In this document: positions 43,641 through 54,618 of the stretch, one piece after another
Layout of the letters: every line of letters begins with the position of its first letter
Position numbering within the stretch: the first letter of the stretch is position 1
Source of the DNA: Bursaphelenchus xylophilus
Taxonomy: Eukaryota; Nematoda; Chromadorea; Rhabditida; Aphelenchoididae
Reading direction: 5' to 3'
Length of the DNA stretch: 64,000 nt
Assembly: GCA_904066235.2 (NCBI GenBank)
Contig: CAJFCV020000006.1
Coordinates: forward strand, 1,116,001 to 1,180,000
Translations under genes and position numbers: made by a program
Notes under the pieces: generated by a model
What the model saw: only the letters and a program-made list of their open reading frames with translations
Told to the model about the DNA's origin: nothing
Database searches by the model: none

Positions 43641-45220
43641 AATTGGGTAGTTGAGGGTCTTAGCTTGTTACAAATGTTGTAATTTTTTGTCAGCTGTCTT
43701 GTTTTGGAAGGATAGGGAGATTTGTTTTTGAAAATTTTCGATTTTTTTGAATTCCCCGCCATTTTTGGCATAGTGTAATATTTTGATGACTTATGGTAAA
43801 AAGATCGATTTTTAGCTATATGAAACTAAATTTTAGCACGACTGGCATGTTTTACAAGTGTTTCAGACATCAATTGAAGTTCTGGACTATTATTTTTTCA
43901 AACTTTCGAATTTCCCGCCATTTTTGGCATAGTGTAATATTTTGATGACCTATGGTAAAACAAGCCGGATTTTCAGCAAAAAATTGAGTTTTAGCGCGGC
44001 TTGGCGTGTTTTACAAGTGTTTCAGACATCAATTCAAGTTTTGGACAACTATTCTTTTCAAATTTTTGAAATTCCCGCCAATTTTGGCATAGTGTAATAT
44101 TTTGATGACTCATGGTAAAAAGGTCGATTTTTAGCTAAAAAATTAAGTTTTAAGATGTCGCGACGCGTTTTACAAGTGTTTCAGACATCAATTCAAGTCT
44201 TGGACAACTATTTTTTTCGAATTTTTGAATTTCCCGCCAATTTTGGCGTAGTGCAATATTAGGTGTTTTGAGCTCAAACAAATCACATTTTACCATCGAA
44301 AAAGGAGAAAATCATAGAAGAGTTCGTATTTTACTAATTGATCTTGCTTCGAAATAGAATATTTTGGACCTTTTTTAATTATTTTTTGGTAAAAAATCGT
44401 CAAAATATCGAAAATTTCCAGAAATTAACCTATAAATCAATATAAACGGTTTTAAAAACAAATCTCCTTCCTTCAAGGCGTAGTAACAGGTATAACACCC
44501 AACAAGACCGCTGGTCAAATGTGAAAGTTCAATTTGAAAATTTTTGAAAAATTTTTAAAACGGATTTTTTCAAAGATTTTTGGATATTACACTTGAATTC
44601 CTTCTCAATAATCAATTTTTTTAGTTATTGTATTTTCCCAACCCTCTTTTACGTACATATTTTTAATCCACACACATATTCGAATATTTTCTACACTTTT
44701 GTAGAGACATCTCATCTCTTTCTCTTCGCTTTCATGGTATTTTTCAAAAAATTTTAAAAAATTTTAAGATTAAAAAAATTTTTTTTTATATTTTCAACAT
44801 TCCACTCCCCATCTGACACTTGTAATATAATGAAATGCAGATTTTTATTATTTTTTTTTTAAATCAAAAATTTTTTTTTTTTAATTTCGTTGAATAAAAT
44901 CATATCCGATATAGAAAAGTCGAAATATATTTTTTACAGGTAATAACCATCGATTTACATTACATTTTACAAATTTTTTTTTTTGAAAATTTATTTTCCC
45001 GCCAAAAATTAAATTTGAAATTTTTCAACTTTAACAGCCCATAAAACATTCAGTTCTGCATAACGCGACATAAATTTTTTTTTGCCACTTTAGAAGACCT
45101 TGTAGAATATTTTTGCCAAGTTTCATCAAGTTCTGTTGCCTTTTCAAAAACGAGATTTTTTAAAAAATTTCGAATTTTTTCAGATTTTTTTTTCAAAATG
45201 AGGTAGATTGATGTCCAAAA
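43641..45220. other. Spacer downstream of the IRS-like gene
   Basis: Four units of about 155 bp (43,745-44,260) share TTCCCGCCATTTTTGGCATA, GTGTAATATTTTGATGAC and TGTTTTACAAGTGTTTCAGA. The remainder is AT-rich with poly-T tracts. No gene seen. Confidence 0.6.
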
Positions 45221-45941
45221 ATGGGATTTCTCCAACGTATCGCCATAACATACGCTTTTCTGTTGATTCAAATCGGATTATTGGTCTATTACTTGGTAAG
45301 TCATCTAAAACAATATAATTTTTTATGAATTTTAAAATTTTTTCATTCAAATTTCTATTTTATTGATTGTAAAATACGACATCTGTCCAGTTCAAACATT
45401 TTTTCGGCAATCAGCAACTTTTTACAACCATTACATTTTCATATTACACTATGCCAAAAATGGCGGGAAATTTGAAATTCGAATCCAAAATTTGCTAAAA
45501 ATGAGTTTTCTCCAGGACGATGGCCTCAGAAGTGAGCCGCTAATGGTGTTTACGGTCGCATGGCTGTTCGATTCGCTGGTTATATTCACCTTGTTGGTCA
45601 GATGCATGCGAAGATACAACGTTTGCGGGCTTCACGAGGGAATTGATGAGTTGAGAGAGAACGAAACTGGCTTAAAATCGACTATTTATGATTGCTGTAA
45701 GTTTTTAGCAAAATTCCAAAAAAAAAAATTTTTTTTTTTGAAAAAATTTTAAAATTTCAATTTTTTCCCAATTTCAGCCGCGTTTATTGCCAAATTGGTG
45801 TTCGAAATCCTGCTCTACATTCAACTCAAGTCCAAGGAGCACAGTATTTTGACGATTCTCATTCCTTTCTGGACATTTTTGGTATTGGCCATTGGTCGGC
45901 TACTACAACATGTGGTAAAACAACACTCAAAGGTCTCATAA
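45221..45941 (+). CDS. TMEM60-like four-pass membrane protein
   Basis: Three exons, 45,221-45,295, 45,516-45,696 and 45,778-45,941 (phases 0 and 1), encode 139 residues; vertebrate TMEM60 has 133. Four hydrophobic segments are visible: residues 7-24 (IAITYAFLLIQIGLLVYYL), about 35-52 (VFTVAWLFDSLVIFTLLV), about 86-103 and about 108-128 (LTILIPFWTFLVLAIGRLL). The arrangement (FLQR near the start, VAWLFDSL in segment 2, LIPFWTFLV in segment 4) follows the TMEM60/TMEM185 family, whose function is unknown. The gene converges on the transthyretin-like gene 208 bp downstream. An alternative ATG lies 9 codons upstream in another frame but would abolish the membrane segment. Confidence 0.65.
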
Positions 45942-46149
45942 CTATAAACCAATACCTAAAAAACGTGTAATAAACTTGTTTTCACTTTGGCTAGTTTTCC
46001 CGGTTCAAATCAGCGAAATTCGAAAAAGCGACATTTTATACGATGAAAGGTGTTTTTCGCAGACAAAAAACGCGGTTTGTGGAGAGACAAAAGGATGTAA
46101 ATTATACATAGTCTTTCAAAATATTTATTTATCAAATTTACACAACAAT

Positions 46150-46870
46150 TTACACATTACATCCATCTTCTCCATCGTAATTTTTAAAATCAACAAGATC
46201 TTGAGTTCCGAAGCCTTGCATAAACTTCTCACTGCCTGGAGGGATTAATTTCTTAGGTAAATACCACTGAAACACCTTGCATGACTTGTCTTTCGGGTCT
46301 TTGTTACATCGATGGAATCTGGAAATCAAATTTTGGAAGGGTGACATTTTATACGATGAATATTTTTTCTCCTAAAACTCGAATTTTCACAAAGTACAAG
46401 GTAAAACAAGTGTTGTCAAAGCCACAAGCGCACTCTAAAACGCTAGATTCAGCTACAAAATGAAATCTAAAATCAAAAAAAATCACAAATTTTAACCTAA
46501 AATAAGGTCCAAACTCTACAAAAACGCCAAAAAATCAACGTACATTTTGACCATAGCTCCGGTTTTGTTATCCACAAGCTGCAAATGAAATCGTCCGTCA
46601 TTTCCCACCCTTCTTCTTATCTTCCGAACTGGTCCAGTATAGTCCAATTCATACATGGTAGCGAACTAAAATAAGGTCGGAAACCACCAAAAAATGCCAT
46701 AAAAAACGGAGAAAACATACAACAGGCTCAGTATGACTCAAGTCCTGTCCGCGACAATGCAAAGTCCCCCAAGCTTCAGCGCCATTTTGAAAACGGAACG
46801 GTTCTTGGGCCGTTGAAGGTGGTGTAATATAAAACATTGATGAGAACGCCAAAATAAGACCGATTTTCAT
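46150..46870 (-). CDS. Transthyretin-like (TTR-52/TTL family) secreted protein 1
   Basis: Three exons on the minus strand, 46,721-46,870, 46,544-46,665 and 46,150-46,318, encode 146 residues. Residues 1-21 form a signal peptide (MKIGLILAFSSMFYITPPSTA). The mature part has the nematode transthyretin-like pattern: WGTLHCRG, then a beta strand region VGNDGRFHLQLVDNKTG and a distal MVKIFHRCNKD...C segment with paired cysteines. Family members are extracellular; one links apoptotic cells to phagocytes, most have no known role. The upstream gene of the same family is 232 bp away on the same strand, so this is a tandem pair and possibly co-transcribed. Confidence 0.75.
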
Positions 46871-47101
46871 GTTGAAAATTGTTTGAAAGGAGGTCAAATG
46901 TCATAAAATTAAATTTTTTGCGAGATTTTTGGAGAAATTTTTGAAAAATTTGAATTTCCCGCCAAGTTTGGCATTGTGTTTCAAGGGGTTGAAATGGCTT
47001 CAAACCGCTCAAAATGAAGCTTGAATATCATATTTCGTTATTTTATTATTTTTTAGCCAATAAAAATGTTATTTTCATATTATTCATGACATTTTTCGCC
47101 A

Positions 47102-48778
47102 TCAATCACAACTTTCGCTGCTGTTGGTCGGAAATTTGGGAATGCTCAACTCAATGGCCCCGAAATCCTGGGAAATGACATCCTCTTGCGACTTATTCAT
47201 GGTCAGTCTAGTCCTCACACATGCCCCGTCCGCATTGCATTTATGGTATCTGAAAATTAAAAAAAAAAATTCTTGTGTCCCGCCACGAAAACCTTTCAAA
47301 TTTCGGCTTACACGAAAACGAAGGGCCGGAGTGCAGTCCAATCCCAGTCTTTGGCGCTCAGACTGAAATGCCCAGCCTCATCGGAGCGACCTTGAATCTG
47401 ATGGTCATCTTTAAAGGCGTCTTGTTCCAACAGCTCTACCTTCTACAATATCAAGGAAAGTAGGCCAAGTGCGACGCTCGGATTTTCTTCAAATTTTGCA
47501 TGTATTTTGAGGATAGACCATATATTAATTCCTGAAAGTTTTAGCTCGCGATTAGCAGGTAGAGCCGAGATATTCAACAATCTTTGTCGCCGAGAGAGTA
47601 CGCGGAATGCGGAGAGCGATCAGAGAAAAAACACTTTTTTACTGTATCTTTGCCAGTTTCGTTCAAAAAAGCATGATTTTTCGGCACGAAACTGGCAAAG
47701 ATACGGCCAAAAAGATGTTTTCTCTGACCGCTCTCCGCATTCCGCGTACTCTTTCAGTCGCAAAGATCGTTGAATATCTCGGCTCTCCCTGCAAAGCGCG
47801 AGCTAAAACTTTCAGCGATTGATATGTGGTCTATCCTCGAAATGTATGCAAAATTTAAAGAAAATCCGAGTGCCGCACTTGAGGTTACATTCGGTTTCCG
47901 TTCATTTACTTTTTTGCACTGTGCAGTCCTCATTTTTGAGAAGCGCACTGTGCAGTCCTTCAAGGTTAGAGATTGCACAGTGCAGTCGCTGAAAATTGCC
48001 TTTCGGGAAAGTCGCCGGACCGATTTTTGGTGTTTGCACTGTGCGAAAAACGTCAGGGTGCGAGCGACAGCCCAAAAAAGCCTCTTGCACAGTGCAAAAG
48101 GCAAGAAATTGCACAGTGCAAAGAAAACTTTTGTTTTCGCACAGTGCGCGTCGCCAGACTGACTGACATTTACCGTTTGCACAGTGCGAAAAAAGTCAGG
48201 GTGCGAGCGACATCCCAAAAAAGCCTCTTGCAGTGCAAAAAGCAAGAAATTGCACAGTGCAAAGAAAACGTTTGTTTTCGCACAGTGCGCGTCGCCAGAC
48301 TGACTGACCTTTGCCGTTTGCACAGTGCGAAAAACGTCAGGGTGCGAGCGACAGCCCAAAAAAGCCTCTTGCACAGTGCAAAAAGCAAGAAATTGCACAG
48401 TGCAAAGAAAGCTTTTGTTTTCGCACAGTGCGCGTCGCCGATTTCAAGTGCGCGTCGCAATTGTCAATTGCACCGTGCAATTTGCTTTTCCCAAAATTGC
48501 GCAGTCGAATTCAACGACAAATTTTTGCACGGTGCATCAAATTTTATGTTTCCACTTCGCACGGTGGAAAAATTTTTCTTTCCTCCGCACAGTGCAATTT
48601 TTGCATTTCACAGTGCAACTCTCCAAAAAACTTTTTACTCAATTTTCCGACTTACCACACCCGCCGCCGGTTTTCCTTGGCATTGAATACTGCCCGAGGC
48701 AGTGATTTGTTTATTTTGAAAACATTGGACTTGCGGGATTACAAAAATGCATAGTGTAATCAGAAAAAATTGGAGCAT
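47102..48778 (-). CDS. Transthyretin-like secreted protein 2
   Basis: Three exons on the minus strand, 48,656-48,778, 47,312-47,442 and 47,102-47,249, encode 133 residues. The start ATG opens a signal peptide (MLQFFLITLCIFVIPQVQC). Then come ASGSIQCQGKPAAGV, KVELLEQDAF, DEAGHFSLSA and VYHKCNADGACVR, the ordered blocks of the transthyretin-like domain. Compared with its neighbour the first domain block is much closer to the family consensus. Intron 1 is 1.2 kb and contains a complete foldback element and a GCACNGTGC array. Confidence 0.8.
47455..47885. repeat. Foldback element in intron 1 of transthyretin-like gene 2
   Basis: This is the cleanest copy of the family: ends CAAGTGCGACGCTCGGATTT and the complement (with minor changes), paired through CGAGATATTCAACAATCTTT, GTACGCGGAATGCGGAGAG and GAAACTGGCAAAGATAC to a short loop near 47,675. 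Confidence 0.8.
47915..48620. repeat. GCACNGTGC array in intron 1 of transthyretin-like gene 2
   Basis: About 25 palindromes. The core is three copies of a 130-bp unit with GTCAGGGTGCGAGCGACAGC, AAGAAATTGCACAGTGCAAA and GTCGCCAGACTGACTGAC. The GTGCGAGCGACAGCCCAAAA string is shared with arrays at 22.2-22.9 kb. Frames up to 237 codons are by-products. Confidence 0.85.
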
Positions 48779-49144
48779 TTTGGTGTTTTTTGATCGTAAT
48801 TTGAAGGGATTTTATATTCATACAAAAATGCTGATTATAATGAGACCAATCAAGCTATTAAATTTGGGAAACATCGAGAAATTTACATTTTTATTGGATT
48901 TTTGGGGAGTTGTTGCAAAATAATTTGAATTTTAGTGGTACTTACAATTTTATTGGCTCATGTGATTTTGTGCAACTGTATATTTTACTGTGATTTTCGT
49001 ATTTTACACAAAAAAAATTTGAAATTTCAAAAAAAATTTTTTTTTGAAATTTTTTTAAAACAACTTTAAAACAACTCAAAAAGAGTTTTTAACAACTTTT
49101 AATGCCATTTTCAACAATAACAAATAACAATTAACTAAATAATT

Positions 49145-50630
49145 TTACTTTTTTACCACCTGATACACATCATAATGATGGTTCAATTTCTTGTTCAGAT
49201 GCAGTTGGCAGTTCGTGATGAACGCCCCATTGCTCGAGGGGTTCTTGAAGATCACCGCGGAGGTCCGACTATGGACCAAGGCCATGGCACACATTGCACA
49301 TGGCTCATTTTCAATTATCACATAGCAATCTAAAATAAGGTCGATTTTTTTGGAAAATGAAAATTCTGGGTAAACTACGAGATTTTTAATTGCATATCAG
49401 AGTATTTTAGAGCCAATAACACTTCAAAAATCCATTTTCAGACTAACTTTTGACCTTATATTACTTTAGATGTAAGAAAAATTAAATTGCAAAATTTCCA
49501 TTAAAAATCGATCAATCTTGCAAAAACAGACTAGCCATAAGAAACTTAGCTTCTTATTTTATCTATTACTATCCAAATCCTATCGATTTTGCTCTAAAAT
49601 TACATCAAACTTACTATTACAAAGATATTCGTCACCGCTCATCGACCGTTTCCGTTTTGCCCTCTGAACTTGGCAAAATTTCTCCAACGCCCTCATGAAT
49701 GGATGTCTTAGAGGATTCAACCCTTTTTCCTCCGCTTCAGATGCCCTTGCCAGCACTTTTAGCCCGCTAGAGTCAGCTATAACACATCCGTCAGAAGTTG
49801 ATGCCTCATCCAATAAACTGACGAGGTCCTCTCGTATTTTCGCCTTAAAATATGTGTCATCCAGCTTAGATTCCAACACAAGGTCTTCGCGATAATGAAC
49901 AGGCCAGTAGACTTTGTAGGATTCAAATTGGGACCTTGTAGTAGGTGAACGGGATGGAATGGGAAGTGAAAGAAAGACGAATTCACCGGGAAATTGGGCA
50001 ATACAGTCTCTAAAAAGAATAAAAAAACCATGGAAAAGGTTTGCTAAATCATATGTCTCCCTTTTATATTACACTAGGTTGGTGATGTAAATCAATGTCA
50101 GCCAATGCACAAATAAACCTCCGACGGAAAAAATTAGTGTCAAAAGCGGCAAAAATCTTTGCTTTTTTCAGCCCACATCAAAATCTGGTCAAGGATTGGC
50201 ACAAAATTTGATTTTTCCTCCATCTTATCTTAGAGTACACCGCAAAAAGAAATCAGGTAATTTTGAGATAAAAAATAATCCTGGCCGTAAACTAAAAGTG
50301 CCCTGAGTACCCTCGGGCCTTCCTCTTACTATTGTTGCCAACTTCTCATCATCTTTCGTCTAAAATTCAACAAAAAACATCAAAACCCTACCTTGCCTCC
50401 TTCTCCAACTTTTCACTATAAACTCCGACCAAAATTGTATCATTCTTCACCCGTTTCAGATGCAAAACGTCTTCCTTCATAGCAGGAAGAGCGTTGAGAA
50501 CCTTAGAAGTCAGCTTCCTATCCGGAATTCGAATTATTAACCCGTCAACGAGAGGAACTTCATCATTTCGGAGCTCTTCATCACATATAAATCGAAATTC
50601 AATGTCAATGTTAGAAGATTCCGCACTCAT
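49145..50630 (-). CDS. tRNA-specific adenosine deaminase subunit 3 (ADAT3/TAD3)
   Basis: Three exons on the minus strand, 50,392-50,630, 49,615-50,009 and 49,145-49,329, encode 272 residues. A TTTTAG acceptor directly precedes the leader TCAT and the ATG. The C-terminal half is a CDA-fold deaminase: zinc ligands His182 (LRHPFMRALE) and the PC-x2-C pair Cys222/Cys225 in NEPCAMCAMALVHSR, which is the ADAT3 signature. The residue after His182-Pro is Phe184, where active deaminases have Glu; this loss is typical of ADAT3, the non-catalytic partner of ADAT2. The heterodimer makes inosine at position 34 of tRNAs with A34. The YWPV block at residues 114-117 also matches ADAT3. Confidence 0.85.
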
Positions 50631-51207
50631 ATGACTAAAAACAAAGTTATTAAACTCTAGTGAACTTACTTTTATTGTTTTAGCGTCAAAAAAATTTGCC
50701 AATTTTGGTCGAAAAATAATTTTTTTGGAATTATTTTCGGCTTGAAACAGAATGCCAAACGTTTTTGGCATTGCAATGATTTCCGAGATTTGTCTTGAAA
50801 CGAAAATAAGATTACGGTTGTTTCCTATTTTTTGCGAAAAGAATTTTATGTTCCCAAGTTTCTCCTAAATTTTTACAAGTTTTAGGTTGATTTTGTTCAA
50901 TCTTTCGGGAGGTTTTGGGTCAATTTGATATTATCCATGAGCAATGTATTTTTGGACTCAAAATTGTTTGGTTTTGATGCTGGTTGGGGAATTTTATCGT
51001 CGAATTTGGTTTGTTTCTTGGTTTACGAAGTGGGAGATTGCAGAATTTTGAGAGAATTTGATGGAAATCAAAGGTTTTTCTATATTGTTCATGGATAAGG
51101 TAATGTCGTCTCTAAAATCGTGATTTTCGCGAATTTTTGCCTCTTTATTCACAAATTTTATTGTTCTGTGTTTAGTGGGTATCAGGACTTCCTAAGCAAC
51201 TCCGAAG
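50631..51207. promoter_or_regulatory. Divergent region between ADAT3 and RPS4
   Basis: This 577-bp interval must hold both promoters. It contains GATATTATCCATGA at 50,927 and CTATATTGTTCATGG at 51,079, two forms of the dispersed motif described in the findings. No TATA box can be defended in the AT-rich background. Confidence 0.4.
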
Positions 51208-52453
51208 ATGGGTTACCGTGGACAGAGACGTCATCTGAAGCGCTTGGCCGCCCCCAAGCACTGGATGTTGGCCAAGTTGGGTGGAACGTTCGCTCCCCGC
51301 CCCACCTCCGGACCGCACAAGCTCCGCGAGTGCCTGCCTTTGATCCTCTTCCTCCGCAACCGTCTGCGCTACGCGCTCAGCTACAACGAGGCGCGCGCCA
51401 TCTGCAAGCAGCGTCTGATCAAGGTGGACGGCAAGGTCCGCACTGAAATGCGCTTCCCCACCGGATTGATGGACGTCGTCGAGATCGAGAAGACCAACGA
51501 GGTGTTCCGCATGCTCTACGACACCTTGGGCCGTTTCACCGTCCACCGCATCCACAAGTCCGAGGGGCAGTTCAAGTTGTGCAAGGTCACCAAGCAATTC
51601 TTGAGCAAGAACGCCGTCCCAACCATCGTCACTCATGATGGCCGCACCATCCGTTACCCCGACCCCAACATTAAGGTATGTTTGTTTTTATTTTGTTCGA
51701 TTTTTAGGAGAAAATTGGGATTTCTATATTATTTATGGTAGAAGATTATTTCGCATCAAAAAACCTCTCATTCCAGGTCAACGACACCATCGTTTTGGAC
51801 ATCAAGACCGGCAAGATCACCGACTGGGTCAAGTTCGACGCCGGAAACCTCGCCATGGTCACCTCAGGTCGTAACATTGGGCGTGTTGGTATCCTCGGAC
51901 ATCGTGAGCGCCATCCCGGATCCTTCGACATTGTTCACGTCAAGGACAGCGCCGGCAATGCGTTCACCACTCGGTAAGTTTCGTTCTCGGTGAACGGGAT
52001 CTTCATAGAGGGCCGGGGCCGCTGGGTGGCATAACTTTCCGGTCGAGGTCGGTTTACGTTTTGCAATTGGGGTTCGAGTGGTGGAGGGTCTTAGATCCGG
52101 TCTGAAATGGTCGTAAGGATCATAAGGGCTGTTGTGTCCAAGTTTGGAGTATGATTGAAGAGTTTACACTTGACTTTGGCTAGGTTTTGATATTGTACTA
52201 GGCCATAATTCGAAATCTAGCCGGGTTTAAGAGTGTTATCTTCGATTTGCTTTCCATTCTTGCGATGAGGGAGACGTTCCACCGCTCACTCGGGCCAATA
52301 ATCTCCTCATTGTCTACTTTCAGCCTCCAAAACGTGTTCATCATCGGAAAGGGCGAACAGGCTCTGATCTCTCTGCCCAAGGAGAAGGGTGTCCGTCCCG
52401 ACCGTCAAGAACATCGTGACCGCCAAATCGCCCACGCTCGTGCTAGCCACTAA
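51208..52453 (+). CDS. rps-4: 40S ribosomal protein S4
   Basis: Three exons, 51,208-51,675, 51,777-51,973 and 52,324-52,453, encode 264 residues. The start ([20 protein letters not shown]) and the blocks [40 protein letters not shown] (S4-type RNA-binding domain, residues about 42-105), [16 protein letters not shown] loop, [20 protein letters not shown] (KOW-type region) and the C-terminal PKEKGVRP are those of eukaryotic RPS4. Codon use is strongly biased to C-ending codons, as expected for a highly expressed gene. It is a structural protein of the small subunit. Intron 2 (350 bp) is longer and more GC-rich than usual here and could host a small RNA, but none is recognised. Confidence 0.97.
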
Positions 52454-52678
52454 AGCACCTTGTTTTCGTTCTCTGAACGTTTTTTATTTTGATTGTTTTG
52501 TTATAAAGACGTTCGATATTAAACATGTTGTTGGAAAATTACTTTGGTGATTGATAGTGACTGTTTCCGAACTAGTAAGCTATATGTCAGTGATTGTCAT
52601 ATAGAAAATACTTCAATTTGAGTTTTCGTTTCGGGATTTGCCTATCCGTGATTATGTGTAATGTAATCAGACTCAGAA

Positions 52679-54482
52679 ATGATTTATAAATGGACAGCTC
52701 GGGAAGTAATAAGCAATTTGAATGGATTTCTTTGTGTCTACAAGCAGCGTGACATCTCGTTGGCCGCGTTGAAAGCGCTAATTATAAAGAGGATATGCGA
52801 ACACGGCAATGCCTTGATGGTCCCGCCTCCTCCAACGATTCAGCGGCCGATTGTAGAGCCGCATCCCAAATCGGGGGCCCCAGTAGTTGTGGGATTAAGA
52901 GAGCAGCCGGATTACACGTACGTGTTATACCGTAATTATAAATTATGTTACTTTAGGTTGCATCCTCTCGTCAACGGCGGTACTTTCAACCCACTCGACT
53001 TCCTCCTCGAAGAAATGGAGCCAATGGAAGCCACGACTTCCGGAGTTTGCGGTAAGTCGTATTTTGAGCTTATTTTTTGTTCCAAGTTTAGTGTTCGCCC
53101 TGAATGATGCGGTTGATGACTTGGAGAGTGTTCGAGACTTGGCCTGGGTCAATGAATATCGACTGTGTGGCAAGTTAGGAGAAGCGTCGTTCAAAAATGA
53201 GTGCAAAGGGCAGATTGTGGCCAGAGCGAAAGCAGGTACGCACAATTTGATGGTTGCCTAGTATAATATAATTTTTTGCTTATTTCGAATGCAAAATAAG
53301 GTCGAACGAAATTAAAATTTTCACAGATTTAGTCCTCCTTGATTTTCAGACCACATAACCCCGAGAATGTTCAAAAAACTGCTCACGAAATTGTGCTTCC
53401 ACTACAAGCGACTGTCTTTCGAGCTGGCCAATGTGGACATGCAGTCGGAAGAAGCGTTCGAAATCGCGAGACAAGGCGCCGCAAGACCTCGAATTATCGG
53501 ATCACCAATCATCTATGGCCTCAGGCTTCTGAAATTCGACTTCCCGACCTTCGAACTTCAGATGAATGTGGTCTCAGAAAATGACGTTTTCTTACGGTAA
53601 GAGGTGGAATTTGCTGTCATTAACAATAGTATAGGTGTATTATGTAATGGTTAGACGTTTCATGGCAGTACGGGTTATAAAACGGGTAGAAATTGAGGAA
53701 AATTATATTATCCATGATAATTTTTGAAGATTTTGGCTAATTTTTGAGTTTTTTAAGTGTTTTTTGAAAAGTTTTTGATAGAAGAGACTATTTTGGAGGT
53801 TTTGGCGACTAACCGTGCAAAAGTCTGCGCTATAAGAAAAAAAAATTCACCTTTGCCTAGTGTAATATAAATTTTTTGATTTTTTCCAGTAGAACTGATT
53901 TAACCCCCTAATTAATCCGTATTTCAGCCAATTCATCCACGAAGTCGGCTGTTCGATGGGATCTCTGGCAAGGCCGACCAAAATTCAGAGAGTTCGCATA
54001 GGCCCTTTACTGAGATCCCACGCCCTTTTGGACAGCCAATTCCAGCTCCCAAATATCTTGAAAAACCTCAAAATGATCACAAGGATCATTGAAATGGAGA
54101 AGAAGGTCAGGTTGGGACCCACGGTAAGATTCTGAACCGTTTTTTTTAACACTTGCCTAGTGTAATATAAATTTTTCTTCAAAAGCCTCAAAAAAGAGTT
54201 TCTAAATGTCGAATATCATACGAAAATCAGTTAAAAATACAAGCATTAACTTTTTGAACAGTTAGAAGTCATAAATTTGCTGTTTTATAGCAATTTTGCC
54301 TAGTGTAATATAAAAATTTTCAGGTAAAAGTCATGGAGTCGAGTCAAAGCACCGGATTCATCCCCGAATACCACCTTAGTCCCGATGAGCTCAGCAAAGA
54401 GCGGGGTCGAGCTATAGCGGATGGAATTGAGAGCGCCGATGATTTGAGGATTCCATGGGGTCGAGAATATACAAAACCATAG
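52679..54482 (+). CDS. Unrecognised 359-aa protein
   Basis: Six exons, 52,679-52,917, 52,957-53,051, 53,092-53,235, 53,350-53,596, 53,928-54,123 and 54,324-54,482, join in frame. The first intron is only 39 bp. The start is the first ATG after a TGTAATCAG acceptor. There is no signal peptide, membrane segment or motif I recognise; features are a PPPPTIQRPI proline stretch (about residue 50), an acidic DFLLEEMEPMEA segment, a basic helical MFKKLLTKLCFHYKR segment and a hydrophilic C-terminus ending WGREYTKP. The gene begins 225 bp after the RPS4 stop on the same strand, so a shared operon is possible. Introns carry GCCTAGTGTAATATAA motifs. The model is well supported by phases, the function is not known. 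Confidence 0.7.
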
Positions 54483-54618
54483 GTGTAAATAGCCATAAAG
54501 TCGATAAAAGTTATTGAAAAAATAGATAATTCGTATTTATGACCAAATAGATTAGTAAAAAACTTTGAGAGTCAAAAAAATTAAAAAATTATATAATCCA
54601 TGAAAAAGTTTTGATATT

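Noticed and set aside
51974..52323. Small nucleolar RNA in RPS4 intron 2
   Set aside because: Ribosomal protein introns often host snoRNAs and this one is GC-rich, but I could not find matching C/D or H/ACA boxes with a stem.
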